Numbered from the stretch's first letter, positions 34,252 to 45,513 are shown. The stretch is DNA of 64,000 nucleotides from Heterohyrax brucei (GCA_028571685.1 CM053141.1:52326333-52390332), one strand, 5' to 3'. The notes: generated by a model from the sequence alone, not told the origin. Program-made: numbers and translations.

Positions 34252-35302
34252 GGGGGCGGAGTCAAGCTGCCGGACTAAGCCCACGTCTCCTTCTATCCCT
34301 CTGGAAACCAAGACCTGAACTGACAATCAAACAGAGCCTTCTGATCACCTAATCAGCCTCAGGACATGGCACAGAGCTGTTAATTGGGACTTCATACCAC
34401 TCAGCGAAAAACCTCCTCTCTTTTGCTGACCCCCGCTCCTGGCTAGCCCCGGCTCTCACGGACGGAAGGTAAATGCACCTGTTTGACTTTTTTTCCCTCG
34501 GTCTTGGCTGGAGGGCGGAGCTGGGCCTTGCCCGGCGGCTGGACTCAGACATGCTGCTGGGGCGATAGGCAGGCGAAATTCCCATATTCTGAGAGCCAGG
34601 CTCGGGACTCTGTTGATCTAGCCACTTTGAGCCTTTCGTTTGGTAGCTGCCTCAGCGGGGTTTGTGCGGAACTCCGTGGTCAGGGTGCGGGACGCCATGT
34701 TGGTACCGAGATTTTAGCGGGACCTCGTTCTTAGCCTGGGAGCTGGCGCCGGCAAATGGGACAGCGCTTCTCCGACAGAAAAGTAGTGATTTTGCACAGT
34801 GCTGCCTACGTTGGGGGCCCTGCAACAGAAGCAGAGGAATCGCTGCCTCTTGGCACCTTTAGCCCCCCTGTCTGCTGCCTGTGTGGAGGACGCCATCTTG
34901 GGTATGGTGGCCGCAGCTGGACCTAATTCTTAGCTTGGGAGCCAGAGCCTGCCCACAGGAGAGCGCTTTTCTATCATAAAACCAGTACTCGAGGCAACGT
35001 TGGCTAAGGCTAGGCCCTGTCAGCAGAGGTCAACAGGGCAGTACCATTGCTGTATTCTGAACTAGTTTGTTATCATCTGGGGTTGGATATAGTGGTGCCT
35101 AACTGACTTGTGAACTGGTCAGATACCTTTTGCTTTACATTTGAAGACAGCCTAGAGAAACATTTGCAATGCATCCTCACATCCTCTTCCAGCCTCTATA
35201 TACTCACATGGGACCCAAAAAGCAACAGACAATTGTGGCATACAAGCAATCACTCATGGCTTCAGAAGGCTCCCAAACAAAGCAACCAAGGAGTTTTCTA
35301 GA
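34252..35302 (+). promoter_or_regulatory. L1 5' UTR (internal promoter) with two tandem monomers
   Basis: The most GC- and CpG-rich part of the window. Two related units of about 198 bp follow each other, anchored by GACGCCATGTTGG (34691) and GACGCCATCTTGG (34889), each followed by TTCTTAGCNTGGGAGC. GCCATCTTGG is a YY1-type site, and in other mammals YY1 positions the L1 start. It probably acted as an L1 promoter. It should not be mistaken for a host gene CpG island. Confidence 0.75.
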
Positions 35303-36135
35303 TGAAGAAACTTTTATGAAAGCATCAGGAAGTGAATAAGAATTGATTATATACAGAGCCCTTCTAGACCTTATACAAAATGCAGCAGAACAAAGTGAAA
35401 AATTAAACAAGTTGTTCGATCTGATGGAACACCAGTACTCTGAAATTCAGCCGATCAAGAAGAAAATCAAAGACATAGAAACTTCCATGCAAAGCCAAGA
35501 AAACAGAATGGAACAAATGGAAAAAAGAATTTCTGACTTGGAAGACAGAGCTACTGAGGCCAGCATCTATGAGCAGAAATCAGAAAAAGAAACAAGAAAA
35601 ATGAAGAAACATTAAGAAGCATGTGGGACTCTATTAAGAGGAACAACCTTCGATTAATTAGAGTCCCTGAACAGGGTGAGACATCTGAGAACACAGAGAG
35701 TATTGTTGCTGAGCTGCTGAAAGAAAACCTCCCAGAAATCCTGAAGGAAGAGAATATAGACATCTCAGATGCATATCGTACACCACCCAATATAGATCTC
35801 AAAAGAAAGACTCCAAGACATATTATAATCAAAATGAAACATAAGCAGCAACTCTTAAAGGCAGCAAGACTCAAGGCAAAGCTAACATTCAGAGGGAAAC
35901 CCTGTAGGCTCTCGTCAGATTTCTCAGCAGAAACCATGCTGGCACGGAGACAGTGGCATGACACATTCAAAGTCTTGAAGGAGAAGAACTTCCAACCAAG
36001 AATTATATATCCTGCAAAACTGTCTTTCAAATACGAAAATGAAATTAAGACATTCCCAGATAAACAGAAACTCAGAGACTTTGTAAAAACCAAACCCAAA
36101 CTACAAGAAATACTGAAAGAAGTTCTTGGCTTTGG
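35303..36135 (+). pseudogene. L1 ORF1 (RNA-binding chaperone protein) relic
   Basis: ORF1p forms trimers, coats L1 RNA and has nucleic-acid chaperone activity. The first frame (35343-35615) gives the coiled coil: KLNKLFDLMEHQYSEIQPIK, then MEQMEKRISDLEDRATEA with heptad spacing. The second frame (35621 on) gives the RRM, NNLRLIRVPEQGE...ENLPEIL, and the C-terminal domain with TPRHIIIKM, GKPCRLSSDFSAETMLARRQW and QPRIIYPAKLSFKYENEIKTF. One frame shift near 35600-35620 separates the coiled coil from the RRM (RKMKKH then stop, against VWDSIKRNNLRL). The extreme C-terminus is lost at the truncation point near 36130. The domain order and near-complete length indicate a fairly young copy. Confidence 0.9.
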
Positions 36136-36140
36136 CTTAG

Positions 36141-37402
36141 AAGACACATTTGACATCAGCAATGATATTCCCTGGTCCACGTCCTCCTTTGAACCCAGCT
36201 TGAATTTCTGGCAGTTCTTTGTCAATATACTGTGACAGTTGCTTTTGAATGATCTTCAGTGAAATGTTTACTTGTGTGTGATACTAGTGACATCAGTAAT
36301 TTCTGCTTTTGATTGGATCGTGTTTCTTTGATACAGCCATTAATATGGATCTATTCCAATCAGTTGGCTAGGTAGCTGTCCTCCAAATTTCTTGGCATAG
36401 ATGAGTGAGCACTTCCTGTGCTGTATCTGTTTGTTGAAATATCTCAATTGATATTCCATCAATTCCTGGAGGCTTGTTTTTTGCCAATGCCTTCAATGCA
36501 GCTTTGACTTCTTCCTTTGGCACCATCAGTTCCTGATCATAGGCTACCTCTTCAGATGACTGAACATTCACCAGTTCTTTCTGGTAGAATGACACTGTGT
36601 ATTCCTTCCACCTTTTGATGCTCTTGAGTCATTTAATATTTTCCCTGTAGAATCCTTCACTGGAACTCAAGGCTTGAAGTTTTTCTTCAGTTCTTTCAGT
36701 TTGAGAAGTGCAAAATATATTCTTCGCTTCTGGTTTTCCATTTCCAGGTCTGTGCACATGTCATCATAATACTTTTTTATCTTATTGAGCTGCCCTTTGA
36801 AATCTTCTGTTTAGGTCTTTTACTTCACTATTCCTTCCATTTGCTTTAGCCGCTCAGTGTTCAAGAGCATGTTTCAAAGTCTGTTCTGATATCCAGTTTG
36901 GCTTTTTCTTTCTTCCTTGCCTTTTTAATGACCTATTGCTCTTTTCATGGATTATGTCTTTGATGTCATTATGCAATTCGTCTAGTCTTCGGTCATTAGT
37001 AGTCAACGTATCAAAACTGTTCTTGAGATGGTCTTTAGACTCAGGAGGGATATATTCATGATCACACTTTGGCTCTTGCGGACTGGTTCTGGCTCTTGTG
37101 GACTGGTTGTAATTTTCTTCAGTTTCAATTTGAATTTGCGTAAGAGCAATTGGTGGTCTCTGCCACAGTCGGCCCCCAGTCTTGTTCTGACTGCTGATAT
37201 GGAGCTTTTCCATTGTATTTTTCTACAAATATAGTGTATTTAGTTCCTGTGTGTTCTATCTGGTGGAGTCCATGTGTATAGCCACTGTTTATGTTGGTTA
37301 AAAAGGGTATCTGCAGTGAAGAAGTTGTTAGTTTTGCAAAATTCTGTCATGTGATCTCCTGCATTATTTCTGTCACCAAGGCTGTATTTCCCACCTACCA
37401 AA
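36141..37402 (-). mobile_element. RTE/BovB-type LINE, 5' half of the copy split by the L1
   Basis: Continuation of 33125-34251. Minus-strand 36595-36368 encodes EVKAALKALAKNKPPGIDGISIEIFQ, the N-terminal RT motif of the NKxPGxDGI type. 37213-36854 encodes the linker with ERRLDELHNDIKDI-like text. The copy ends at about 37402, short of the complete endonuclease domain. With 33125-34251 it makes about 2.4 kb of one insertion. Confidence 0.9.
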
Positions 37403-37974
37403 ATCTGAAACTTCTTTGAAAGCCATGAATATCTTTCCCTAAAAGAAAAGGGTGGAAGAGTCTTATTTAATAAATTGTACATCATGGGTTAAAATCAAGT
37501 GCCCAATTATCATTCTGTTAAAATTTATATTGGTCATTTCCTCTTATGTTTTTGCCTGATATTATTTAACAAATGTATAATATTGAGTCATAATTTTCTT
37601 ATTTTTTAATTTCTAACTGGAGAAACCCTGGTGGCATAATGGTTTCCTCCTATTGGTCCTTGCTAAACTAGCACATTTCTACTAGAAGAAACCAACAGAA
37701 GAAATGTGAAGAGCAAATATTTGTAAATAATACTGAAATTATCTTTCTATAAGTGAGTCTCCGTTATTCTTTGTCACAGTGCCTGTATTTTTTCTATTAA
37801 GTGATTCATCTCTTTCAGGGTTTGACAGTTTTTCTTTTCCCCACTCCTAAATATCTCATTGAAATGTAAATTACTCTCTTAAGAGGTGAAATGGTAAGCC
37901 TTATCAGTAAAAGCAGGAGTCTGTGGGTAGGGAAGCAGAAAAGAGAAGACAACATTAGAATAGGATATGTATAC
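37403..37974. other. No gene recognised; holds a SINE stub
   Basis: AT-rich flank between the RTE and the second L1. 37975-38062 (GCTGGAGTCAACTGCAACTC to CCAGGTC) weakly resembles an RTE/SINE 3' end on the minus strand. Confidence 0.35.
37620..37648 (+). mobile_element. AfroSINE head stub
   Basis: Only GAGAAACCCTGGTGGCATAA and TGGTT of the SINE 5' end remain. Unlike most truncated copies, the 3' part is what is missing, so this is probably a deletion remnant. Confidence 0.6.
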
Positions 37975-38238
37975 TGTGCTGGAGTCAACTGCAACTCGTG
38001 GTGTTCCCATACAGAACAAACCAAAATGTTGCCAGGTCAGTTGTGGACTGGATTGTTGTGATCCTGGAAGATTCACTGAATCCTTCCAGATGTGTGCATT
38101 TATGGAGATTAACAGACCTCTGAGCACTACTTTGGCTGTATCCCGTAGGTTCAGGTAGGAAATGTTTTCACTGTCAGTGGAATCCATGATTTCTTCTATA
38201 ACCCATGGCTTTTGGAGCAAGAATTCCACTTTAATGAG

Positions 38239-39530
38239 ATGGAGAAACAAATCACCAAGGTACTACTAAAGAAGAAGAACAAGGTACTACGAAAGGAGAA
38301 GAACACACTGGGAGGCCTCTCATTACCCAACCTTAGAACATACTACACTGCCACAGTGATCAAAACAGCCTGGTACTGGTACAAGAACAGACAGATCGAT
38401 CAATGGAACAGAATTGAGACCCCAGAGATGACACCATCTGCCTATGAACAGCTGATATTTGACAAAGGCTCTAAGGCATTAAACTGGGGTAAAAACAGTA
38501 TCTTCAACAAGTAGTGCTGGCAAAATTGGATATCCATCTGCAAGAAATTGAAACAAGATCCATATCTTATACCTAATACAAAAACCAACTCCAACTGGAT
38601 AAAAGACCTAAATATCAAACCTAAAATGATAAAGCTCATCCAAGAAAAGGTAGGAACAACAATGGAAGTTTTAATAAACAATGTTGACAGACTTCAAAAT
38701 CTGTCAAACAAATCACAATCAGCAGAAGAGAAAATAGATAAATGGGAACTATTAAAAATCAAACACTTTTGCTCATCCAAAGATTTTATTAATAGAATTA
38801 AAAGGCCACCTACAGAATGGGAAAAAATATTTGGCAACTCTATGTCAGACTGACACCTGATCTCCACAATCTATAAGACACTACAAAATATCAATAAGAA
38901 GAAGACAAATCATCCAGTTAAGTGATGGGCAAAGGAGATGGACAGACATTTCTCTAAAGAGGAGATCCAGACAGCCAAAAGCACATGTGGTCGTGTTCAA
39001 GATCTTTTGGAGAGTAGGGGAAAGGAGACTGTTAGGAGGATGAGACATGTATGGAGCAGAGAGGAATAGTGTGCTGTCACCGGGCAGGGAGAGCAGTGGA
39101 AGCTGCATATAGGTGGGCATGTAAATTTATACGGGAATGTACATTTTCACTCAGTCATATTAAATAAAAAAAAAAAAGAAATTCAAATCAAAACTACAGT
39201 GAGATACCATCTCACCCCAACAAGGTTGGCCAAGATCCAAAAAACACAAAACAACAAATGCTGGAGAGGCTGTGGAGAAAGCGGAATTCTCCTACACTGT
39301 TGGTGGGGTTGCAAAATGGTCCAGCCTCTTTGGAAAGCAATCTGGCACTTCCTCAAAAAAATGTGTATAGATATACCATTTGACACCGTGATTCCACTAC
39401 TTGGAATATATCCTACAGAATCAAGGCTATTCACACCAATGGACACATGCACAAGAATGTTTATCGCAGCACAGTCCATGATAGCAAAAAGATGGAATCA
39501 ACCGAACAACAGAGGAATGGATAGGTAAAC
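38239..39530 (+). pseudogene. L1 ORF2 C-terminal part, relic
   Basis: ORF2p is the L1 endonuclease/reverse transcriptase; only the post-RT region is present. Frames at 38212-38514, 38548-38853 and 39199-39528 give, in order, [23 protein letters not shown], then NLSNKSQSAEEKIDKWELLKIK, then RYHLTPTRLAKIQKT and the cysteine-rich motif CWRGCGESGILLHCWWGC (C-x3-C-x7-H-x4-C, all four metal-type ligands kept). An early stop at 38514 (KNSIFNK then stop) and the nested insertion break the frame. A tandem copy of AAGGTACTAC with following AAGAAG text (38257-38302) adds a few codons near the start. Confidence 0.9.
39011..39178 (+). mobile_element. L1 3' terminus nested in L1 ORF2
   Basis: GGAGAGTAGGGGAAAGGAGA to CACTCAGTCATATTAAAT plus a poly-A run (39166-39178), nearly identical to the host element's own 3' end at 40517-40692. 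The ORF2 text before it stops at GTTCAAGATC and resumes GAAATTCAAATCAAAACTAC, so a short piece of ORF2 was lost. No clear target duplication. Confidence 0.88.
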
Positions 39531-40692
39531 TATGGTATGTATACTCAATGGAGCACTATGTAATGATAAAGAATAATGATTCCAGGAAACATCTCATAAC
39601 CTGGTTTCAACTGGTTATTGAGTGAAAGTAGTCAGTGACAAAAGGACAAATATTGTATGAGACCTCTATGATAAGAACTCAAAAACAGACTTATGTGTAG
39701 AAGAAAAGACTCTGATGGCTGCAAGGGAGGAGAGGGAGGGAAGGTGAGATGGGGAGGGCGAGGTGGGGAGGGTTTCGATTAGATAATTGGTAGAAATTTG
39801 GATGAGTGAAATCGGTGATAGCCCACATTAGAAACAAGAACAATATTAAGTGGACTTCAACATAACTTGAGTACTCCTTCCATCTTAACCCAATATTGCA
39901 AAGATATAGTAGCTGGGACAGGGGGCAGGGGACCATGCTCTTAGGTGAAATCGAGGCCAATTGGCACAACTAGTGGTTTGCTAAGAGGGCTCTCTGCACC
40001 CCATATTGGCGAGTGGTGTCTGGGGTCTTAAAAGCTGCCAAGCTGCCATCTGAGGGCACAGCAAATGGTCCCAACTCAGCAGGAATGGAGGCTCACTGAG
40101 GACCAAAATGACATGAGGTAAAGACAACCAAGAAGATAGAGAGACCCACATGAGTGGGTGCCTACATAGACTTGGGACCAGAAGAACTGGATGGTGCCTG
40201 GACACCACCACTAATAGCCACAATGGAGATCTCTAAGTTGAGTCTCACTGGCAACACAAGAATGAAAAGGGGTGCACCCTGAGATCTCCACTGAAAGACT
40301 ACAACTGATGGTCCAGCGGTTTTGGTGTTCCCCTGGGAGGATGGCCCCTGGCCCTGATGCTGCCCTTGCCCATAAATCATAATGAAGGTCCACTCTTCAG
40401 ACACGAATGGATTGGACTTGGCAATGCAGAGTGACCATATATTGGATGCACTTTATGGTTCTGTGCATCTATAGGATATCATCCTGCTGACCTCTGGCTG
40501 GAGGAAGCAGAGTGGGTGGAGAGGAGGGGAAAGGAGGCTGTTGGGAGGATGAGACATGTATGGAGCAGAGAGGAATAGTGTGCTGTCACCGGGCAGGGAG
40601 AGCAGTGGAAGCTGCATATAGGTGGGCATGTAAATTTATATGGGAATGTACATTTTCACTCAGTCATAATAAAAGAAAGAAAAAAGAAAGAA

Positions 40693-40917
40693 GTACTGGG
40701 AGCAGAGTGCATCCTTTGGACTTGGGGTCACTGCAAGGAGAAGCTCCTAGTCTGAAATGAGATTGATAAGAAGGCCAACAGAGAAAGGATGCCTTCCCTT
40801 GGAGTTGATGCTGGGAATCTGAACGTTAAGCTTACTTTGTTGTGAAAAAATAATCTTCTCTTTGTTAAAGGCATCTGCTTGCAGTATTTCTGTTGCAGTG
40901 GCACTAGATGACTAGAA
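40693..40917 (+). mobile_element. MaLR-like LTR, 3' half only, fossil
   Basis: Starts GTACTGGGAGCAGAGTGCAT directly at the L1 tail and ends GGCACTAGATGACTAGAACA. It is the right half of the LTR family seen whole at 50411-50955. The left half is not found on the other side of the L1. Broken fossil. Confidence 0.72.
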
Positions 40918-43900
40918 CAGTTGCTTTTGATTACTGAGCTGGGCTTTCAGAAAAAGATACAAAGGAAAAACAACTGTGAAAAATTGCAATCGAACCAATA
41001 TTCATTTTTTTAAAATAATCTTTAAAGTTTAGAAATTTTCCAAGTCACCTCTTCCTGATTTACAATTAAGATGAAATGTCCTGTTGAGCAATTAAGAGAT
41101 GGAGGATGAGATTTTGTTTTTGTTTACTTGAAAATAATTCTTATAGATCATTTTTGGTATCATTTTATCACTAAGTAGAAAGACTTAAGCAAGTAACTTC
41201 CACTTAACTCTGGAATATCTTTTTTTCAAGATCAGGTGATAAAAAAATGCAATCTTTATAGACACTTATTTCAAAAGGTTTTACCATTCTTTACAGAAAA
41301 TACTGTTTTGCTTCATCTTTATATGATAAAAATTGATAGCTCAATTCAGTAAGATATTTGCAGTAATTCTGACACTGTCACGAAAATCGAAGTGCTTAAC
41401 AACTATTTCATAAATACAACAAAGATGGTTATATACATGATGCCTCATTGTATTTCTTTGCAAGTTTAGCAAAATTCTTGACAATCCCAATAACTGTATA
41501 CGTACAGGTGATGAATTATTTTTACAAAATGGTTGCATCAGTATAAGCCTCAAAGTAAAAAGTAGTATTGCACATATTATTAGTAGAACAACGCTGATTG
41601 TTTCTGAAGTCTTTGCTTTCTGAGTAAATAAATGGAGTAAGGCCTAGAGAGAATGATTGAACTAAAAAAGTGAGTTTCCTGTATGTTATGAATGGAAGCT
41701 AACGCTAACAGGTAAACCCACTGCCACCACCACAGCAACATCCATCTTCTAATTACTTATAATCATATGCATTTTGTTGTTAAGGATTTGGTAGAAATAG
41801 TCTTTTATACCACGTCATTTAGACTGAAAATTTGAGTCACACTGAGAATTTCTTTAGGATGCGCGGTTTCGATGACTTTGATCCCAGTCCTCTTTCTTTT
41901 TGTCTTGGTAGTTATGATGCAGTAATCTGTAAGAATAGGGAGATGATGAAGCTGAACAGAGCAGCTGTGTGATTGACCATCCAAGTGGTCAGAATCCAGA
42001 GGACCGAATCAGCTAACTGGGGTGAGTGAGGATTAGCACCGGGAAACTGCTGATTGATGAGCACTGCCTCTTCTGAGCTCCAGCGCAACATGACTCATCC
42101 TTCAGCCAGAGCATCTGAAATATGAGATTGTGGAACAAACTGGACTTGAAGGGGGAATGCTTTTCCAAAGGAAAGAAAACAATTAGAGAGCAAGAAAAAA
42201 AGGTTTGATTATAAGCACTATGGTTAGGACCATGATAACCACAGTTCAAACATAAAAGGCTTTTGGTTGTTTTTTTTCCTTCTTCTTTTTCTTTTTCTCC
42301 TCGAAACAGACATCAGTGCACATAGCAGACTCAGCCTTCACTATCCTCAGCAGTGACCTTTGTTCAATCTAAATCTAGCTTCCTCATAATCTCAGTCATT
42401 CTAATGTGTAGAACAAGATTTTAAGAACGTATATATATAGTTCCTTTCTTTCTCTAAACATGAAAATACTAATACTTGTGCCTTCTGAGGCTTATAGAGA
42501 ATGAAGGAACGATGTAGAGATTATATTCTCCAGTACAGCACAAATTTAAAGTTAAGCCAAATAACACTTATCTTTTTATTAAGAACTCAATGCTCACTAC
42601 AGAGTTCAGACAAATGTACTTCAGGTAGGAAATCTTTCTTCCAGCTTCACATTCAAGCACATAACTTCCTTCTTTCATAAATACTATATATTTCATAATT
42701 GGAGAAGCCTTTCACTCTGATTTAAATCAAATTGACAAGCCTGCAGACACCAGACTTCTTTATTTTCTAGTGTTGCTTTGTAATCATTCTTTCCTGATTT
42801 CAGCTTTTATATGTGGAAGTCTTGAGGGTAAGAAAGGGGCTTATATTTGGTAGTAAGTTAAAGGAGAGATTAAAGTAAAGCAAATTAAACCCTATGATCT
42901 TTATTTTTTTTATAAGTGTATAATTTTTTGTTTCTTTTTTTAAGAATGAAAAGATTGATCTCATAAAAGTCTATATCAATGTTTTAATTCCAAATAACAC
43001 ACATTACGGATCTGGTCAAATTCTAACTACGTTGGGAATAAATTCTTAAATTAGAAGAATAAACTTGATCCAAGTGTTAGAATAATTTGGGGGGCAGAAA
43101 AGGAGTTTTTAAGATCAAGTTGAATACCTTTTCATCACCATTATTTCTTTTTAACTGGAGAAATGAAATCTGAAATTACCAATACTGTAGCAACTTGTAC
43201 ATAAACTATGTCTATCGTTTCAATATTTTTCTAAATGTTCTTTATGAATGGAACTCATAAATGAGAAGATTTATCTTTATGTTTCCAAATCTACTCCTCA
43301 GATAAACCAAATTTTACACTGGTAAAATTCCATCTATGAATTACTACTGCAATAAACGTTTATTGCAGATTGATCTGCTGATCTGTTTATGCTAAGTGCC
43401 AGAATCAGTCTTTATGGCAGTGGATTAAAATCTTCCATTTCATAATACAAAATTCATAAAAACTAAAACTGGCACACTAAATTTTGCCAAAACATTTGGC
43501 TTCTTATTAACGTTCTCATCATTTCAGAGCCTAAAAAGTGAAATTTTTTGATTTAATTAAATAGCAGCATGGTTTGAATGAACTTTTTCAGAGGCTATAT
43601 TTTAATCTGTACACCTAAATAGTTATGAATTCAAAGTGGAAATACACACTCTAATATAGCAATTAGCTCAAAACTTACTGTTAATTCTTCATGAATCACT
43701 CTTGATACAACCTTCAGAATGTGGGGCTGGTAATTTTACATTGGAATACTGAAATGAAATACTTTGTCCTAATTAAAATAAGCCATTTCTTATTATAAGT
43801 AAGTAAATAAATAAAACTACCAATTTTCTAAGTTTAATAGAAGACTATAGTTTCATATATCAAAGAACACAGAGAGGATGTTGAACATAAAAGAAAAAAT

Positions 43901-44318
43901 GATATGGAGGGAAAAATGATATAAGGGGAAAATGAGAGTGAAAAAGCAAGCATAAAGTGTCCTGATTTTGCATCTATATATTTGAAAAAGCTCTTATACA
44001 AAAGGAATATATTTATTACATATTTATGTGTATAAGAATAAATTGATGTATTATGTAGGTAGATTGAGTCTGAATACAGCAAAGCATTTCCCATCAAATT
44101 TACCCACAAGAGAAAAAAAAAGAACTGATCCAGGAAGCCATATATTGTCTCATTGGCTATTAAAGAATAGGAAGAAATTATTTAATTCATTCAATAAAGA
44201 TTTGCTGTGTGCTCTCATACTATGTATCAGACACTAGGGAAGTGATGATGAACAACCGAATAGGATGCCCATACTCTCATGGAGTTACCCAGTCTAGCAG
44301 AAGAGGCAGACATACACT
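40918..44318. other. 3.4 kb without recognised repeats or genes
   Basis: The longest stretch in the window with no AfroSINE, RTE, L1, LTR or MIR that I can recognise. AT-rich with scattered short A and T runs. A perfect 22-bp palindrome lies at 43347-43368. Reading frames are short (91 codons at most, 43834-44109 minus) and motif-free. Candidate conserved non-coding region; nothing in the sequence proves it. Confidence 0.45.
43347..43368. repeat. Perfect 22-bp palindrome
   Basis: Centre AACGTT (43355-43360), outer arms CTGCAATA and its complement TATTGCAG. It includes AATAAA on both strands. Could form a hairpin or bind a dimeric factor; function not shown. Confidence 0.9.
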
Positions 44319-44910
44319 GGATCGTTGTCACTGTTAGGTGTGGTAGAGTCAGTTCTGACTCATACCCAACCCTGCATGACAGAAGAAACATTGTCTGGTC
44401 CTGGCCCGTCTTCACAATTGTTTCTATGTTTGAGAGCATTATTGCCATACCTGTGCTGATCTAGCTCACTGAACGTTTTCCTCTTTTTTGATAACCCTCT
44501 ACTTTTCTAAGCATGACGTCCTTCTGCAGGGACTGGGCCCTCCTAATGACGTGTTGAGAGTACATAAGCCCTCTCAGCATCATCTCTTCCAAGGAGAACT
44601 CTGGCTATATTTCTTTCAGAACAGATCTGTTTATTCTTCTGGCAGTTCATGGTGTATTGAATATTCTTCACCAATACCATAATTCAAAAACACAAATTAT
44701 TCTCAGGTTTTCTTATTCATTGTCTAGGTTTTGTGTGCTTATGAGGCAACTGAAAAGATCATGGCTTGGGTCTAGCATATGTCTGTTTTCATGGGCATTG
44801 ATTGTGGATCTAAGTGAAATGAGATTTTGAAAAGTTCAATATTTTCACCATTTATCATAATGTTGCTTACTGGTCTAGTTGTCAGGATTTCTGTTTTCTT
44901 TACAAACTGA
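44319..44910 (-). mobile_element. RTE/BovB-type LINE, 3' piece
   Basis: 3' terminus TGTTAGGTGTGGTAGAGTCA at the left. Proceeds through ACTTTTCTAAGCATGACGTC and ends near 44910 in the region before the YADD box. An internal deletion removes part of the 44750-44790 region relative to the other copies. More diverged than the 27956 copy. Confidence 0.83.
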
Positions 44911-44927
44911 ATAGATTCTCTAGTTAC

Positions 44928-45138
44928 CCTGGAGCCTCTTGGTAGAGCAAGTGGTTAATGCCTTAAGCTGCTAACCAAAATGTTGATGGTTGGAGACCGT
45001 GTTGATGCTCCTCAGAAGACAGATCTGTTGATCTGCTTCTGAAAAATCAGCCACTGAAAACTCAATGGACCACAGTTCTCCTCTGACACATACAGGTCGC
45101 CATGAGTCAGAATCTACTAGACAGAAAATGCAACTGGA
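44928..45138 (+). mobile_element. AfroSINE, third (long) type
   Basis: GGAGCCTCTTGGTAGAGCAA head, CTGTTGATCTGCTTCTGAAA middle, tail CATGAGTCAGAATCTACTAG. Starts about 20 bp from the 5' end of the minus-strand RTE piece. Confidence 0.87.
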
Positions 45139-45513
45139 ATTACCCTAGTATTGAGTCTTAGTCTAAAATGTCAGGGAAAGAAGTAACGATTCAGCTGAGA
45201 TCTGAAGGATAAAGAGTTAACCAAGTCAAGGGAAGGGTACAAGTATTTTAGGCAGAGAAAATTGAGGCAAAAGACATGGTGTAGACATGGCCCATTCAAG
45301 AAACTGAAAGAAATTATTATTGAGGCAAAGAGAATGAAAGAGAGTGTCTGTGAGGCGGGAGAGGTAAACAAGGTATTATTGTATAGGCCTTGTTAAAAAT
45401 TGTGTTTATTTTTTGTTATTGGTTTGCTTTGTTTTTGTGTTTTATTCCAAGAGCACTGTGATGCTGCATAAAAGCTTTTATTATTAGTGCTTTTCAAGTG
45501 AGTTGTGTAATCA

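Larger units (their letters stand above)
34252..36140 (+). mobile_element. Afrotherian L1 with 5' UTR and ORF1 but no ORF2 or 3' UTR, inserted in RTE
   Basis: 1,889 bp of L1 between perfect 12-bp duplications AAGACACATTTG (34240-34251 and 36141-36152). The start GGGGGCGGAGTCAAGCTGCC matches the usual L1 5' terminus (GGGGGCGGAGCCAAGATGGC), so the 5' end is complete. The sequence stops inside the end of ORF1 with no poly-A. The target on the bottom strand, TCTT/GACT, resembles the L1 endonuclease site TTTT/AA. It looks like a genuine target-primed insertion of a 3'-shortened template, the reverse of normal 5' truncation. The RTE resumes exactly after the second duplication. Confidence 0.92.
38062..40692 (+). 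mobile_element. Afrotherian L1, 3' part, with inverted 5' segment
   Basis: 38062-38238 lies on the minus strand and encodes [23 protein letters not shown], the ORF2 segment between endonuclease and RT. From about 38239 the plus strand carries the ORF2 C-terminus ([20 protein letters not shown]...). After 39540 comes a G-rich 3' UTR (39720-39770) and the terminus CATTTTCACTCAGTCATAAT with an A-rich tail ending near 40692. The inverted leading piece indicates twin priming. The 3' UTR alone is about 1.1 kb. A second L1 3' end is nested at 39011-39178. Confidence 0.92.

Noticed and set aside
34252-35080. CpG-rich island as a host gene promoter
   Set aside because: It starts with the L1 5' terminus, lies between L1 target duplications and leads into L1 ORF1.
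35551-36225. 224-codon minus-strand frame
   Set aside because: Antisense shadow of L1 ORF1 on the plus strand.
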